Shown one piece after another: positions 16,135 to 24,274 of a stretch of 43,406 nt of DNA. Origin of the DNA: Gemmatimonadota bacterium (GTDB taxonomy: Bacteria; Gemmatimonadota; Gemmatimonadetes; Longimicrobiales; Gaopeijiaceae); NCBI GenBank assembly GCA_027623325.1, contig JAQBXY010000027.1, positions 1 to 43,406 of the forward strand, written 5' to 3'. The translations under genes were made by a program, and so were the position numbers. The notes under the pieces were generated by a model. It was not told the origin of the DNA. It saw only the letters and a list, made by a program, of their open reading frames with translations, and made no database searches. The number at the start of each line of letters is the position of its first letter. Positions within the stretch are counted from its first letter, which is position 1.

Positions 16135-18444
16135 ATGCGGCTGATAGTCGCCATTTTCGCCGTTTTCGCCCTCGCGACCTCCGCTTCGGCCCAGGACGCG
16201 ACGCGGCAGCTCACGGCAGACGACTACGCCCGAGCGGAGCGCTTCCTCACGGACAATACGACCCCGCTCGTCTACCGAGACCTCGTGCAACCGCAGTGGA
16301 CGGAGGATGGTCGGTTCTGGTATCGAAATCGCGTTCCAGGCGGCTCCGAATTCGTGATGGTCGACCCCGAATCGGGCCAAAAGGGTAGGGCCTTCGACCA
16401 TGCTCGAATGGCCACGGTCCTTTCGGCGGCCTCCGGGACGGTGTTGAGCGCACTCGAATTGCCGGTCGAAGACCTGACCTTCTCGGACAACGTGGTGATC
16501 GTGGAGATGGAGGGCGGCCTGCTCTACCGGTGCGCCATGACGAACTACACGTGCGCCGAGACGCGCCCGGCGCGCCCTCCGGTCTCTCCGAGCGAGATGG
16601 TTTCGCCCGATGGGCGGACGGTAGCCTTCATTCGGAGTCACAACCTCTGGGTCCGCGACCGAGATACGGGCGCCGAGACACAACTCACGCTCGACGGAGT
16701 GGAGGACTTCGGCTACGGGACCAACAACGCCGGTTGGGTACGCCGCGATCGCCCGGTCTTGAAGTGGTCCCCGGACTCCCGGAAGATCGCGACCTTCCAG
16801 CACGACGGTCGTGGTGTCGGCATGATGTATCTGGCTACCACCAAGGTGGGTCACCCCGAGCTCGATGCCTGGCGGTACCCGATGCCCGAGGACACGGTCA
16901 TTTTTCGTGTGCATCGGGTGGTCGTCGACCTGGACCGGCCGGCGGGTGACCACATGGTCCGGCTCGCCATGGAAGTGGATCAGCATCGCTCCACGTGTAG
17001 CGACCACATCGAGTGCGGCGGAGTCCTGGGCGATCTCGAGTGGAGCGCCGACGGGTCACACTTCGCATTCGTGTCTTCCTCGCGTGACCACAAGGTGGCA
17101 CGCGTTCGCATCGCCGACGCGAGCACGGGGGTCGTACGCGACGTCTTCGAGGAAGTCGAAGAGACTTTCTACGAGTCTCAGAGTGGCTGGCGCTATCTCT
17201 CGGCCTCGAATGAGATCCTCTGGTTCTCGCAGCGAGACAACTGGGGCAACCTCTTTCTGTACGACGCGACGACCGGTGCCGTGAAGCGGAAGGTCACCGA
17301 GGGTGACTGGAACGTCCTGGACATCCGCGGTGTCGACGAGGAAGGCCGGTCGGTCACGTTCATGGGGAGCGAACGAGAGGCCGGCGATCCGTACTTCCAG
17401 TACCTGTATCGGGTGGGCCTCGACAATGGACGGGTGGAGCTGCTGACGCCGGATAGCGCACACCACACCGTTTCGATTTCGCCCGACGGCAGGCACATCG
17501 TCGACTCGTATTCCACACCGTTGATTCCACCGGTCACGGTCCTCCGTTCCACGAACGGCAGTGTCAGGACCGTCCTGGAGGAGGCCGACGTGTCGCGCCT
17601 CACCGCGTCCGGTTGGCAGCCGCCGATGCCCTTCTCTGTTAAGGCTCGGGATGGAGAGACCGATCTGTACGGATTGCTCTTTCGGCCGCTCGACTTCGAT
17701 CCCAACTCGAAGTATCCCGTGGTCAACTACCTCTATCCGGGCCCTCAGAGCGGATCGGTGGGATCGCGGAGCTTTCGGGCGTCTCATCGCGACCTGCAGG
17801 CGATAGCGGAACTCGGCTTCGTCGTCATCGAACTGGATGCCATGGGGACGCCGGGCCGATCGAAGGCGTTCCATGAAGCCTACTACGGCAACATGGGAGA
17901 CAATGGCCTCCCCGATCAGATGGGGGGGATCCGGCAGCTGGCCGACCGCCACGCATGGATCGATCTCGAACGGGTCGGCATCTTTGGCCATTCGGGTGGC
18001 GGCTTCGCTGCGGCCGACGCGATCATGCGCTACCCGGACTTCTACGATGTCGCGGTGTCGCAGGCCGGCAACCACGACAACAGGAACTACGAGGACGATT
18101 GGGGCGAGAAGTGGCAGGGACTGCTCGTGGTCGCCCCGGACGGGTCCACGAACTACGACAACCAGGCGAATCAGTTGCTCGCGACCAACCTTCGCGGAAA
18201 GCTTCTCATCGCCCATGGCACGATGGACACGAACGTTCCGCCATCGAACACCATGCTCGTCGTGAACGCGTTGATCGAGGCCAACAAGGACTTCGACCTA
18301 CTCATGCTGCCGAACCGCGGTCACGGATTCGGGAATGAGCCGTACATGATGAGGCGGCGATGGGACTACTTCGTGCGGAACCTGTTGGGCGCGGAGCCGC
18401 CGCAGGGGTATGAGATCGGTCGGATGACCCGCCCGGTCGGCTAG
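16135..18444 (+). CDS. S9 family (dipeptidyl-peptidase IV-like) serine peptidase
   Basis: I use ATG 16135 because GAGGAGG (16122-16128) sits six bases upstream and a signal peptide follows at once (MRLIVAIFAVFALATSASAQ). The longer frame from 16048 reads back through the terminator. The product has 769 residues: an N-terminal beta-propeller (DPPIV N-type, roughly 30-500) and a C-terminal alpha/beta hydrolase. The catalytic triad is S620 in GHSGGG, D698 in GTMDTNVPP and H730 in NRGHGFG. Such enzymes remove N-terminal dipeptides or digest short peptides outside the cytoplasm. An S41 peptidase lies 16 bases downstream, probably co-transcribed. Confidence 0.93.
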   Translation: MRLIVAIFAVFALATSASAQDATRQLTADDYARAERFLTDNTTPLVYRDLVQPQWTEDGRFWYRNRVPGGSEFVMVDPESGQKGRAFDHARMATVLSAASGTVLSALELPVEDLTFSDNVVIVEMEGGLLYRCAMTNYTCAETRPARPPVSPSEMVSPDGRTVAFIRSHNLWVRDRDTGAETQLTLDGVEDFGYGTNNAGWVRRDRPVLKWSPDSRKIATFQHDGRGVGMMYLATTKVGHPELDAWRYPMPEDTVIFRVHRVVVDLDRPAGDHMVRLAMEVDQHRSTCSDHIECGGVLGDLEWSADGSHFAFVSSSRDHKVARVRIADASTGVVRDVFEEVEETFYESQSGWRYLSASNEILWFSQRDNWGNLFLYDATTGAVKRKVTEGDWNVLDIRGVDEEGRSVTFMGSEREAGDPYFQYLYRVGLDNGRVELLTPDSAHHTVSISPDGRHIVDSYSTPLIPPVTVLRSTNGSVRTVLEEADVSRLTASGWQPPMPFSVKARDGETDLYGLLFRPLDFDPNSKYPVVNYLYPGPQSGSVGSRSFRASHRDLQAIAELGFVVIELDAMGTPGRSKAFHEAYYGNMGDNGLPDQMGGIRQLADRHAWIDLERVGIFGHSGGGFAAADAIMRYPDFYDVAVSQAGNHDNRNYEDDWGEKWQGLLVVAPDGSTNYDNQANQLLATNLRGKLLIAHGTMDTNVPPSNTMLVVNALIEANKDFDLLMLPNRGHGFGNEPYMMRRRWDYFVRNLLGAEPPQGYEIGRMTRPVG

Positions 18445-18460
18445 GAGCCGGGAAGAACGA

Positions 18461-19507
18461 ATGAGGCACAGACACTTCGCGAGCGTGTTTATGGCCCTCG
18501 CCCTCGCGGCGTGCGCCGATGCCGGTCCGTCTGAACCGGAGTCTTCGCTCAGTCCCTTCGCGGAGGACTATCTGAACCGCGCGCTCGACATCATGGAGGC
18601 GGCGTCGATCAAGCGGTATGAAATCGACTGGCCCACGTTCGGTGAGGCGGCGCTCGTCGACGCGATGGGCGCTCAGAGTCCAGCAGAGACCCATGCGGCG
18701 ATTGTCGCAGCGCTCGAACGTCTCGGCGACAATCACAGCTTCTTCGTGGCACCCGGCGGGCAGCCGCAGCTGTTGGGGTCGAGGTCGGTCGCTGGGTCGG
18801 CGTCCGATGGAGCCGCATCGGAACCAGCGGCTGTGGACCCGAGCGTAGACCTGGTGGTGCCGGGTGTCGGGTATCTGGACGTTCCGGCGTTTTCGGGTGG
18901 TGGTCCTGAGGGGGACTTGTTGGCTCAGAGTTACCACCAGTTGATCGAGTCGGTCGACACGTTGGCTGCCGTGTGTCACTGGGTTGTCGACATCCGCGGC
19001 AACACGGGCGGCAACATGTGGCCGATGATCGATGGAGTCGGTCCCCTACTCGGCGACACCGCGATCGGCTTCTTCATCGACCCGGACAGCGTGGTCAACT
19101 CCTGGTTCTATTCGGGCGGGCTCGCGGGGTTCGATGACGTCGTCGTCGCCGAAATCCCGACACCGTACACGCTCGGGGTTGATCTCCCCTTCGTCGCGGT
19201 CCTGACCGACAGCTTGACCGCGAGCTCCGGCGAAGCCGTCGCCGTCGCGTTCCGTGGTCGGCCCGGCACACGTTCGTTCGGGGCTCCGACTTGGGGCGTT
19301 TCGACGGCGAACGCGGGCTTTCAGCTCAACGACGGTGCCGTGATCTTCCTGACGGTAACGACGATGGCCGATCGCGAAGGCACCATGTACGGGCTCGAGG
19401 TCGTGCCTGACGAGTTGGTGCCCGGCGGTACCAAGACCGGAGATCCGGCCACGGATGAGGTACTTGCGGCTGCACTTCAGTGGCTGTCGACGCAGCCCTG
19501 CGTCTGA
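18461..19507 (+). CDS. S41 family peptidase lipoprotein, NSR-like
   Basis: This 348-residue protein has a lipoprotein signal (MRHRHFASVFMALAL, lipobox LAAC). The S41 core shows VVDIRGNTGGNMWP and a TASSGE nucleophile motif (probably S256). The downstream pattern GAPTWGVSTANAGFQL lacks the lysine of classical C-terminal processing peptidases. A histidine in LGDNHSFF (H92) matches the His of the nisin-resistance (NSR) type, which uses a His/Ser dyad. No PDZ domain is evident. It follows the S9 peptidase by 16 bases, suggesting a peptide-degrading pair in the envelope. The substrate is unknown. Confidence 0.88.
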   Translation: MRHRHFASVFMALALAACADAGPSEPESSLSPFAEDYLNRALDIMEAASIKRYEIDWPTFGEAALVDAMGAQSPAETHAAIVAALERLGDNHSFFVAPGGQPQLLGSRSVAGSASDGAASEPAAVDPSVDLVVPGVGYLDVPAFSGGGPEGDLLAQSYHQLIESVDTLAAVCHWVVDIRGNTGGNMWPMIDGVGPLLGDTAIGFFIDPDSVVNSWFYSGGLAGFDDVVVAEIPTPYTLGVDLPFVAVLTDSLTASSGEAVAVAFRGRPGTRSFGAPTWGVSTANAGFQLNDGAVIFLTVTTMADREGTMYGLEVVPDELVPGGTKTGDPATDEVLAAALQWLSTQPCV

Positions 19508-19541
19508 CCCAGCCCCAAACTGACCGGGGCCGCCGTCCGCC

Positions 19542-20015
19542 CTATTCGTCGCCGCTGACGGTCACCTTTGTCATGACCACGTCTTCCTTCGGCCGATCGC
19601 CCATTCCGGTCTTCACGGCCCCGATCGCTTCGACGACGTCCATTCCTGACGTCACCTTTCCGAAGATCGCGTGCTTGCCGTCGAGCCAGCTCGTCGGTGC
19701 GAGCGTGATGAAGAACTGCGAGCCGCCACTGTTCGGGCCAGCGTTCGCCATCGAAAACATCCCAGCCGACGTGTGGGCCAGCCCTGGACCGAACTCGTCC
19801 GGAATGTTGTAACCCGGCCCGCCACGGCCGGTACCGTCTGGGTCTCCCCCCTGAATCATGAAGCCCGGAATCACGCGGTGGAAGATGACTCCGTCGTAGA
19901 AACCCTTCTTGGCCAGATCGATGAAATTCGCGGCCGTCTTCGGTGCGGCGTCCGAAAACATCTCGGCTACGATCGTGCCGTGGTTCGTCTCGATGGTGAC
20001 CGTGGGGTTGGCCAT
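19542..20015 (-). CDS. Cyclophilin-type peptidyl-prolyl cis-trans isomerase
   Basis: This 157-residue single-domain cyclophilin has no signal peptide, so it is cytoplasmic. Catalytic-site motifs are intact: [15 protein letters not shown], then [19 protein letters not shown], and [12 protein letters not shown]. It catalyses proline isomerisation during folding. It is convergent with the S41 gene; a short GCCCC/GGGGC inverted repeat (19512-19530) between them has no T run and is a poor terminator. The gene stands alone on its strand. Confidence 0.95.
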   Translation of the reverse strand: MANPTVTIETNHGTIVAEMFSDAAPKTAANFIDLAKKGFYDGVIFHRVIPGFMIQGGDPDGTGRGGPGYNIPDEFGPGLAHTSAGMFSMANAGPNSGGSQFFITLAPTSWLDGKHAIFGKVTSGMDVVEAIGAVKTGMGDRPKEDVVMTKVTVSGDE

Positions 20016-20123
20016 GCTGACTCCGGTGTGGCGGGATCCTCAGATCCGGAATTCGGAAAGGCCAAGGCTACACAAGACGAAGGGTGATTGCCAGCCTTGG
20101 GGAGCATCCCCACAATTGGGCCC

Positions 20124-22073
20124 ATGACGAAATCGATCCGGCTCTTTGCTGTGGTGATCCTTGGTGCGAGCGCGTGCACGCACGCGCTCAAACTGACCCC
20201 CAACGACGCGGACGTCGTCCTGGCCCGGCAGGCGTTGCGCGCGCCTGATCCCGGTCAGCGAGGCTCATTCGCCGTCCGCACGCTCTACTACGGGTCGGGC
20301 ACCGATAAGAACCGGCCGGAGTACCGCGACTCGGTTTCGATCACGACGGAGACCGTCGATGCATCGAAGATGGTGAGCCTCGGTGCTACCGCACGCGAGC
20401 GGAACGACTATTGGGGCTTCACCCCAGAAGAGATGCCTTTGAACGCTCGCGTGTGGTATCCCGCGGGCACCGGCCCCTTTCCGCTGGTCCTGGTCGTACA
20501 CGGCAACCACAACATGAAGGACTTCTCCGATCCGGGGTACGACTACCTCGGGGAGCTACTTGCGAGTCGCGGCTACATCCTCGCCAGCATCGACGAGAAT
20601 TTCATCAATGGCGGAATCCGCGACGAGAACGACGCTCGGGGGTGGTTCCTCCTGAAGCACGTTCAGCTCTTCGAGGGCTTCAACGAAGAGGCCGGCAACC
20701 CGTTCCAGGGCCTGGTGGACATGGGCAATGTCGTGCTCATGGGCCACTCGAGGGGCGGCGAAGCCGTCGCGAACGCGGCGGCGTTCAACCGACTGTCACA
20801 CTATCCGGACGACGCCTCGCTCGAATTCGACTTCGGATTCGACCTTCAGGGCATCGTGTCCATCGCGCCAGTGGACGGGCAGTACCTCCCCACAGGTCGC
20901 CCGGTCGTGGTCGAGGACATGAGCTACCTCACGTTCCACGGATCCCACGATGGGGACGTGACCAGCTTCCACGGCCTGCGCATTTACGACCGCATGAAGT
21001 TCAACGACCCAGACGACTTCAATTTCAAGTCGGCTGTCTACGTGTATCGCGCGAACCACGGCCAATGGAATTCGGTCTGGGGTTCACACGACGGAGGGCC
21101 CCGCAGCGCACGCTCGCTCGATCTCAGAGGGCTGATCCCGCAGGCGGACCAACGCCGATTCGCGGAGATCTACGTGTCGGCGTTCCTCGACATCGTGACC
21201 AAGGGAGACAAGCAGTATCTGCCGATTTTCCGCGATCATCGCGTGATTGGGCAGTGGCTTCCCGAGACGATGTACATCACCCGTTATGAGACGAGTGCGT
21301 TTCGCCCTCTGGCCACCTACGAAGAAGACATCGACGTCACGTCGGGCACCGAGCATGGCGTTCGAATCTCGGGTGACTCCCTGAGCACGTGGGGTGAGGC
21401 GACGATGCTGCTGCGTTCGAGCAATCGGGCGAACACCTCGGCGTCGCAGGACAATCAGGCCGTCACCATCGGCTGGAACAATCGCATCGCTGGCTCCGAC
21501 ACCACGCGGCATGGCCCGCCCGCACGATACTCGTTGCAGCTGCCTACAGACCTCGCGGCCAGGTGGAGCCTCGGGGCGGGCACGACACTCGACTTCATGC
21601 TCGGACCGACGAACGACGTGCCCGGGCCCCGTCGCGAGCCGGCTGCGGACGACGAGCCGGAGGAGGGTGATGAGGACGCACGGCCACGCCGAGGAAGAGG
21701 GGGCGGCCGAGACGACGACGAGACCGAGGATCCACCGGTCGACCTCACAATCGAGGTCGAGGACGCCGCCGGACGAACAGCGCGGGTTCGATTGGGCGAC
21801 TACGGTGCTCTCCGCCGGCCGCTCGAGACACATGTTCTACGGCGATCAGATCGAGAGGCGGCGCGATTCCAGAACCATTGGGAGTTGATCCAGCAGACCT
21901 TCTCAATTCCGCTGGGCGACTTCACCGCCCTCGAAAGGGCGCTCGATCTCCGACGCCTCACGGCGGTGCGGTTCGTCTTCGATAGGGTACACGCCGGTGA
22001 GGTGACGATCGATCAGGTCGGGTTCACTGCGCTCGATCCGGCCTTCCTGGGCGCGCGGGTCGACGGCAACTAG
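20124..22073 (+). CDS. Exported alpha/beta hydrolase with acidic and RG-rich insert
   Basis: I choose ATG 20124 because it gives a lipoprotein-like signal (MTKSIRLFAVVILGASAC), whereas the ATG at 20088 adds 12 residues in front of it. The product has 649 residues. The hydrolase part shows PFPLVLVVHGNHN, then GHSRGGE with nucleophile S209. SYLTFHGSHDGDVTS is a likely acid region and YVYRANHGQWNSVWG a likely catalytic His. This resembles the chlorophyllase/PET-hydrolase-like group. After the hydrolase come beta-rich sequences interrupted near residues 510-545 by a low-complexity acidic then Arg/Gly segment (DDEPEEGDED, RRGRGGGRDDDE). The gene stands alone; the substrate is unknown. Confidence 0.8.
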   Translation: MTKSIRLFAVVILGASACTHALKLTPNDADVVLARQALRAPDPGQRGSFAVRTLYYGSGTDKNRPEYRDSVSITTETVDASKMVSLGATARERNDYWGFTPEEMPLNARVWYPAGTGPFPLVLVVHGNHNMKDFSDPGYDYLGELLASRGYILASIDENFINGGIRDENDARGWFLLKHVQLFEGFNEEAGNPFQGLVDMGNVVLMGHSRGGEAVANAAAFNRLSHYPDDASLEFDFGFDLQGIVSIAPVDGQYLPTGRPVVVEDMSYLTFHGSHDGDVTSFHGLRIYDRMKFNDPDDFNFKSAVYVYRANHGQWNSVWGSHDGGPRSARSLDLRGLIPQADQRRFAEIYVSAFLDIVTKGDKQYLPIFRDHRVIGQWLPETMYITRYETSAFRPLATYEEDIDVTSGTEHGVRISGDSLSTWGEATMLLRSSNRANTSASQDNQAVTIGWNNRIAGSDTTRHGPPARYSLQLPTDLAARWSLGAGTTLDFMLGPTNDVPGPRREPAADDEPEEGDEDARPRRGRGGGRDDDETEDPPVDLTIEVEDAAGRTARVRLGDYGALRRPLETHVLRRSDREAARFQNHWELIQQTFSIPLGDFTALERALDLRRLTAVRFVFDRVHAGEVTIDQVGFTALDPAFLGARVDGN

Positions 22074-22127
22074 CACGCGGTCGCACCACTAGCCGTGCCA
22101 CCTCTAGAGGATCTCTGCAGAGGTTGC

Positions 22128-23051
22128 CTACCGCCAACGCACCCCGAAGCGGTGTGAGCCGCCCTCGGCGGCGTCACTGAACGGCCGGAATGCCCACTCA
22201 AGCGTCACATTGTCGCCCCAAAACGCGAATCCTGTGGTGAGTGGGCTGGCATCACTTCCGGTGGGGACGTCTTGGAATCCGACACGGGCGACGAATGTGC
22301 GCCCCTGGATGGGCCAGTACCCGACTTCGATTCCGGCACCGTAGCTCACGTCGTCTTCGTCGAAACCAATCGTGGCCGTGTACCCGATATCGAAGATGCC
22401 GAGTTGCTGTCCGTAGTTGCCCGCGCCGATCACGACACGTGTGGGCTTCTTGCCTGTGTCGAAAACCGGCTTCTCGCCGAGGTCGTGTGCGGTCACCCCG
22501 ACCACGACCGGACCGACCTCACGGGACAGGCCGACATCGAATAGGACGACGCTCTGTCGGGCGTTGCCGACACGTTCGTCGATCAGATTGAGCCCGACTC
22601 CGACGTCGATGTCGAAGAGGGCGCTCCGAGCGTACCCCAGCGTGGCGACTCGCTCCGAGACAGACGTCGAGCCAAAGTCGAAGAGATGGTCCTGGTCGGG
22701 AGGTGCCGCCTGAGCCCCCGTGCCAAACGGACTGTGCTGAAGTGTCCTCAATCCGACGGCCAGTCCACCGCCGAGCCACTGCATGGCGGCCGAGACTGCG
22801 GTCGAGCTGCTGTGAGGGCCCCACCGCTGTACGTCGAGTCCGAAGCCAGCTGCGTTCGTCAGCAAAGCCGGATGGTTGAAGAGCGCGTCCGCGTGCCCCG
22901 CGTCCATCATGTAGGCATCGCCGAGCGCCATCGCACGAGTCGAGGACGGCAACTGGGTGACCTTCGGCAGCACGCCGCTGGTTTGGGCCGCGAGCGCCCC
23001 GGGCCAGAGTACGACGAGTGCAGCAGCAGCGAGACGACGGATAGCGCGCAT
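22128..23051 (-). CDS. PorV/PorQ-like outer-membrane protein
   Basis: I start at ATG 23051, where a signal peptide begins (MRAIRRLAAAALVVLWPGAL, cleaved near LAAQ). The frame stays open further upstream but only as antisense of the Nudix gene. The 307-residue product has STRAMALGDAYMMDAGHADALFNHPA, shown here in two parts: STRAMALGDAYM and DAGHADALFNHPA. This is the characteristic N-terminus of PorV/PorQ-type beta-barrels. Alternating amphipathic strands and a C-terminal barrel-like end (SHRFGVRWR) follow. In PorV proteins the barrel serves type IX secretion or related export; no other such genes are in the window, so the role here is open. Confidence 0.75.
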   Translation of the reverse strand: MRAIRRLAAAALVVLWPGALAAQTSGVLPKVTQLPSSTRAMALGDAYMMDAGHADALFNHPALLTNAAGFGLDVQRWGPHSSSTAVSAAMQWLGGGLAVGLRTLQHSPFGTGAQAAPPDQDHLFDFGSTSVSERVATLGYARSALFDIDVGVGLNLIDERVGNARQSVVLFDVGLSREVGPVVVGVTAHDLGEKPVFDTGKKPTRVVIGAGNYGQQLGIFDIGYTATIGFDEDDVSYGAGIEVGYWPIQGRTFVARVGFQDVPTGSDASPLTTGFAFWGDNVTLEWAFRPFSDAAEGGSHRFGVRWR

Positions 23052-23136
23052 GGGCTTGGGCTCGGGACGGACTCGACCGGACGCTCCAACCTCGGGGGGG
23101 AAGGTGAGGCCCGGCAAGAGCTTCTTCCGAGAGTCC

Positions 23137-23934
23137 TCAGGGGATGGTACGGCGCACGAAGTCGTCGATGAGCGATCGGGCGATCGACATCGGGTGGGGA
23201 AGTACGGGGAGATCGTCTGTCGTGAACCAGCGCGCGTCCTCGATCTCGACGGGGTCGATACGAATCTCACCGGATATCCAATCGGCGATGAAGCCGACCA
23301 TGAGCGAGTTCGGGAAGGGGTGCGGCTGACTCGAGAAGTAGCGGAGGTTGCCGACTCGCACTCCGACCTCCTCCTCGATCTCCCGGTGGATGCACTCCTC
23401 GAGTGACTCACCCGGCTCGACGAAGCCGGCCAGCGTCGAGTACACGCCCTCCATGAAGTGTCGGGAGCGCCCGAGGAGCACCTCACGATCCCGCTGCACG
23501 AGCACGATCACCGCCGGTGCCACCCGCGCGAAATGCAGCTGACCGCACGCGGTACATGACATCGCTTCGTGCTCGGGGTGCTTGTGATTGACCGATCCGC
23601 ACCGCGAACAGAAGCCGTTGGTCCGATACCATTCCACCTTTTGGCGCGCGGTTCCGGCGGCCCGGAACTCGTCTCGAGTCAGAAGGTGATAGGCCACACG
23701 CAGGTTCTCGAACGCATAGCCTGCCGGCGCGTCGACGTCATCGCCCAGTCCGAACGTGGCTGCGGATGGTCCCGAAGCGACAGTGATCAAGGCCGGTACC
23801 CGGGTGCCGGCGAGCCGATCGGCGCCGAGGTCGGAGAGCACCTCTTCGTGATTCGGAAGCCGTACGCCGCCGTCTAGAGTCCGGAGCAGGAGGCGCGACC
23901 CCGAAAAGACGATGCACCAGGGGTCCGGACTCAT
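23137..23934 (-). CDS. nudC: NADH pyrophosphatase NudC-like Nudix hydrolase
   Basis: This 265-residue protein has a four-Cys zinc ribbon (CSRCGS and CTACG, about residues 110-130). A full Nudix box follows, GFVEPGESLEECIHREIEEEVGV (here as GFVEPGESLEEC plus HREIEEEVGV). The NudC specificity motif comes after it as SQPHPFPNSLMVGF, with His where Trp is usual. NudC hydrolyses NAD(H) and removes NAD caps from RNA. Its ATG overlaps the stop of the small zinc-ribbon gene (23931-23934). Confidence 0.92.
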   Translation of the reverse strand: MSPDPWCIVFSGSRLLLRTLDGGVRLPNHEEVLSDLGADRLAGTRVPALITVASGPSAATFGLGDDVDAPAGYAFENLRVAYHLLTRDEFRAAGTARQKVEWYRTNGFCSRCGSVNHKHPEHEAMSCTACGQLHFARVAPAVIVLVQRDREVLLGRSRHFMEGVYSTLAGFVEPGESLEECIHREIEEEVGVRVGNLRYFSSQPHPFPNSLMVGFIADWISGEIRIDPVEIEDARWFTTDDLPVLPHPMSIARSLIDDFVRRTIP

Positions 23935-24146
23935 TCAGGCTGTCTGCGGTCGAGGACATGACTCCGGTGACACGATGGGCAGGTCACCCACATGCGATCC
24001 CGCACATACGAGATGTCCCCTCGGGGAGGAACCGCGTGTCGATCGAGAGCTACGTGGCACACGGGGCACACCAAATTCTCGCCCTGGCGAAACGCCGTTG
24101 CCAGAACTCCCTGATCCTCCGGGCTGAAACGGGCGGACGCTGTCAT
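23931..24146 (-). CDS. Small zinc-ribbon protein, 71 aa
   Basis: This 71-residue protein starts MTASARFSPEDQGVLATA. It carries two Cys pairs, CPVCH and CPSCH, about 33 residues apart, a typical zinc ribbon. His residues follow each pair. It has no signal or membrane segment. The stop overlaps the NudC start by four bases (ATGA), so the two are translated together. The family is not recognised. It could be a nucleic-acid- or NudC-binding accessory, which is an inference from coupling only. Confidence 0.72.
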   Translation of the reverse strand: MTASARFSPEDQGVLATAFRQGENLVCPVCHVALDRHAVPPRGDISYVRDRMWVTCPSCHRSHVLDRRQPE

Positions 24147-24274
24147 GTGAGAGACCGATTCTCAGCAGGGAACGTGAAGCGGGTGTCTAGTCTGAGCCAC
24201 ACTATATTACATGGCTAGATGCGGGGCGGATGCCCCGATTCGAATACAGACTGCTCAAGAGCGTGCGTATATAG

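Noticed and set aside
19512-19530. Terminator between the S41 and cyclophilin genes
   Set aside because: Only a 5-bp GCCCC/GGGGC stem and no T run on either strand.
23052-23486. Nudix-antisense N-terminal extension of the PorV-like protein (452-aa frame)
   Set aside because: The first 145 residues are the overlap of another frame of nudC; a signal peptide begins exactly at 23051.
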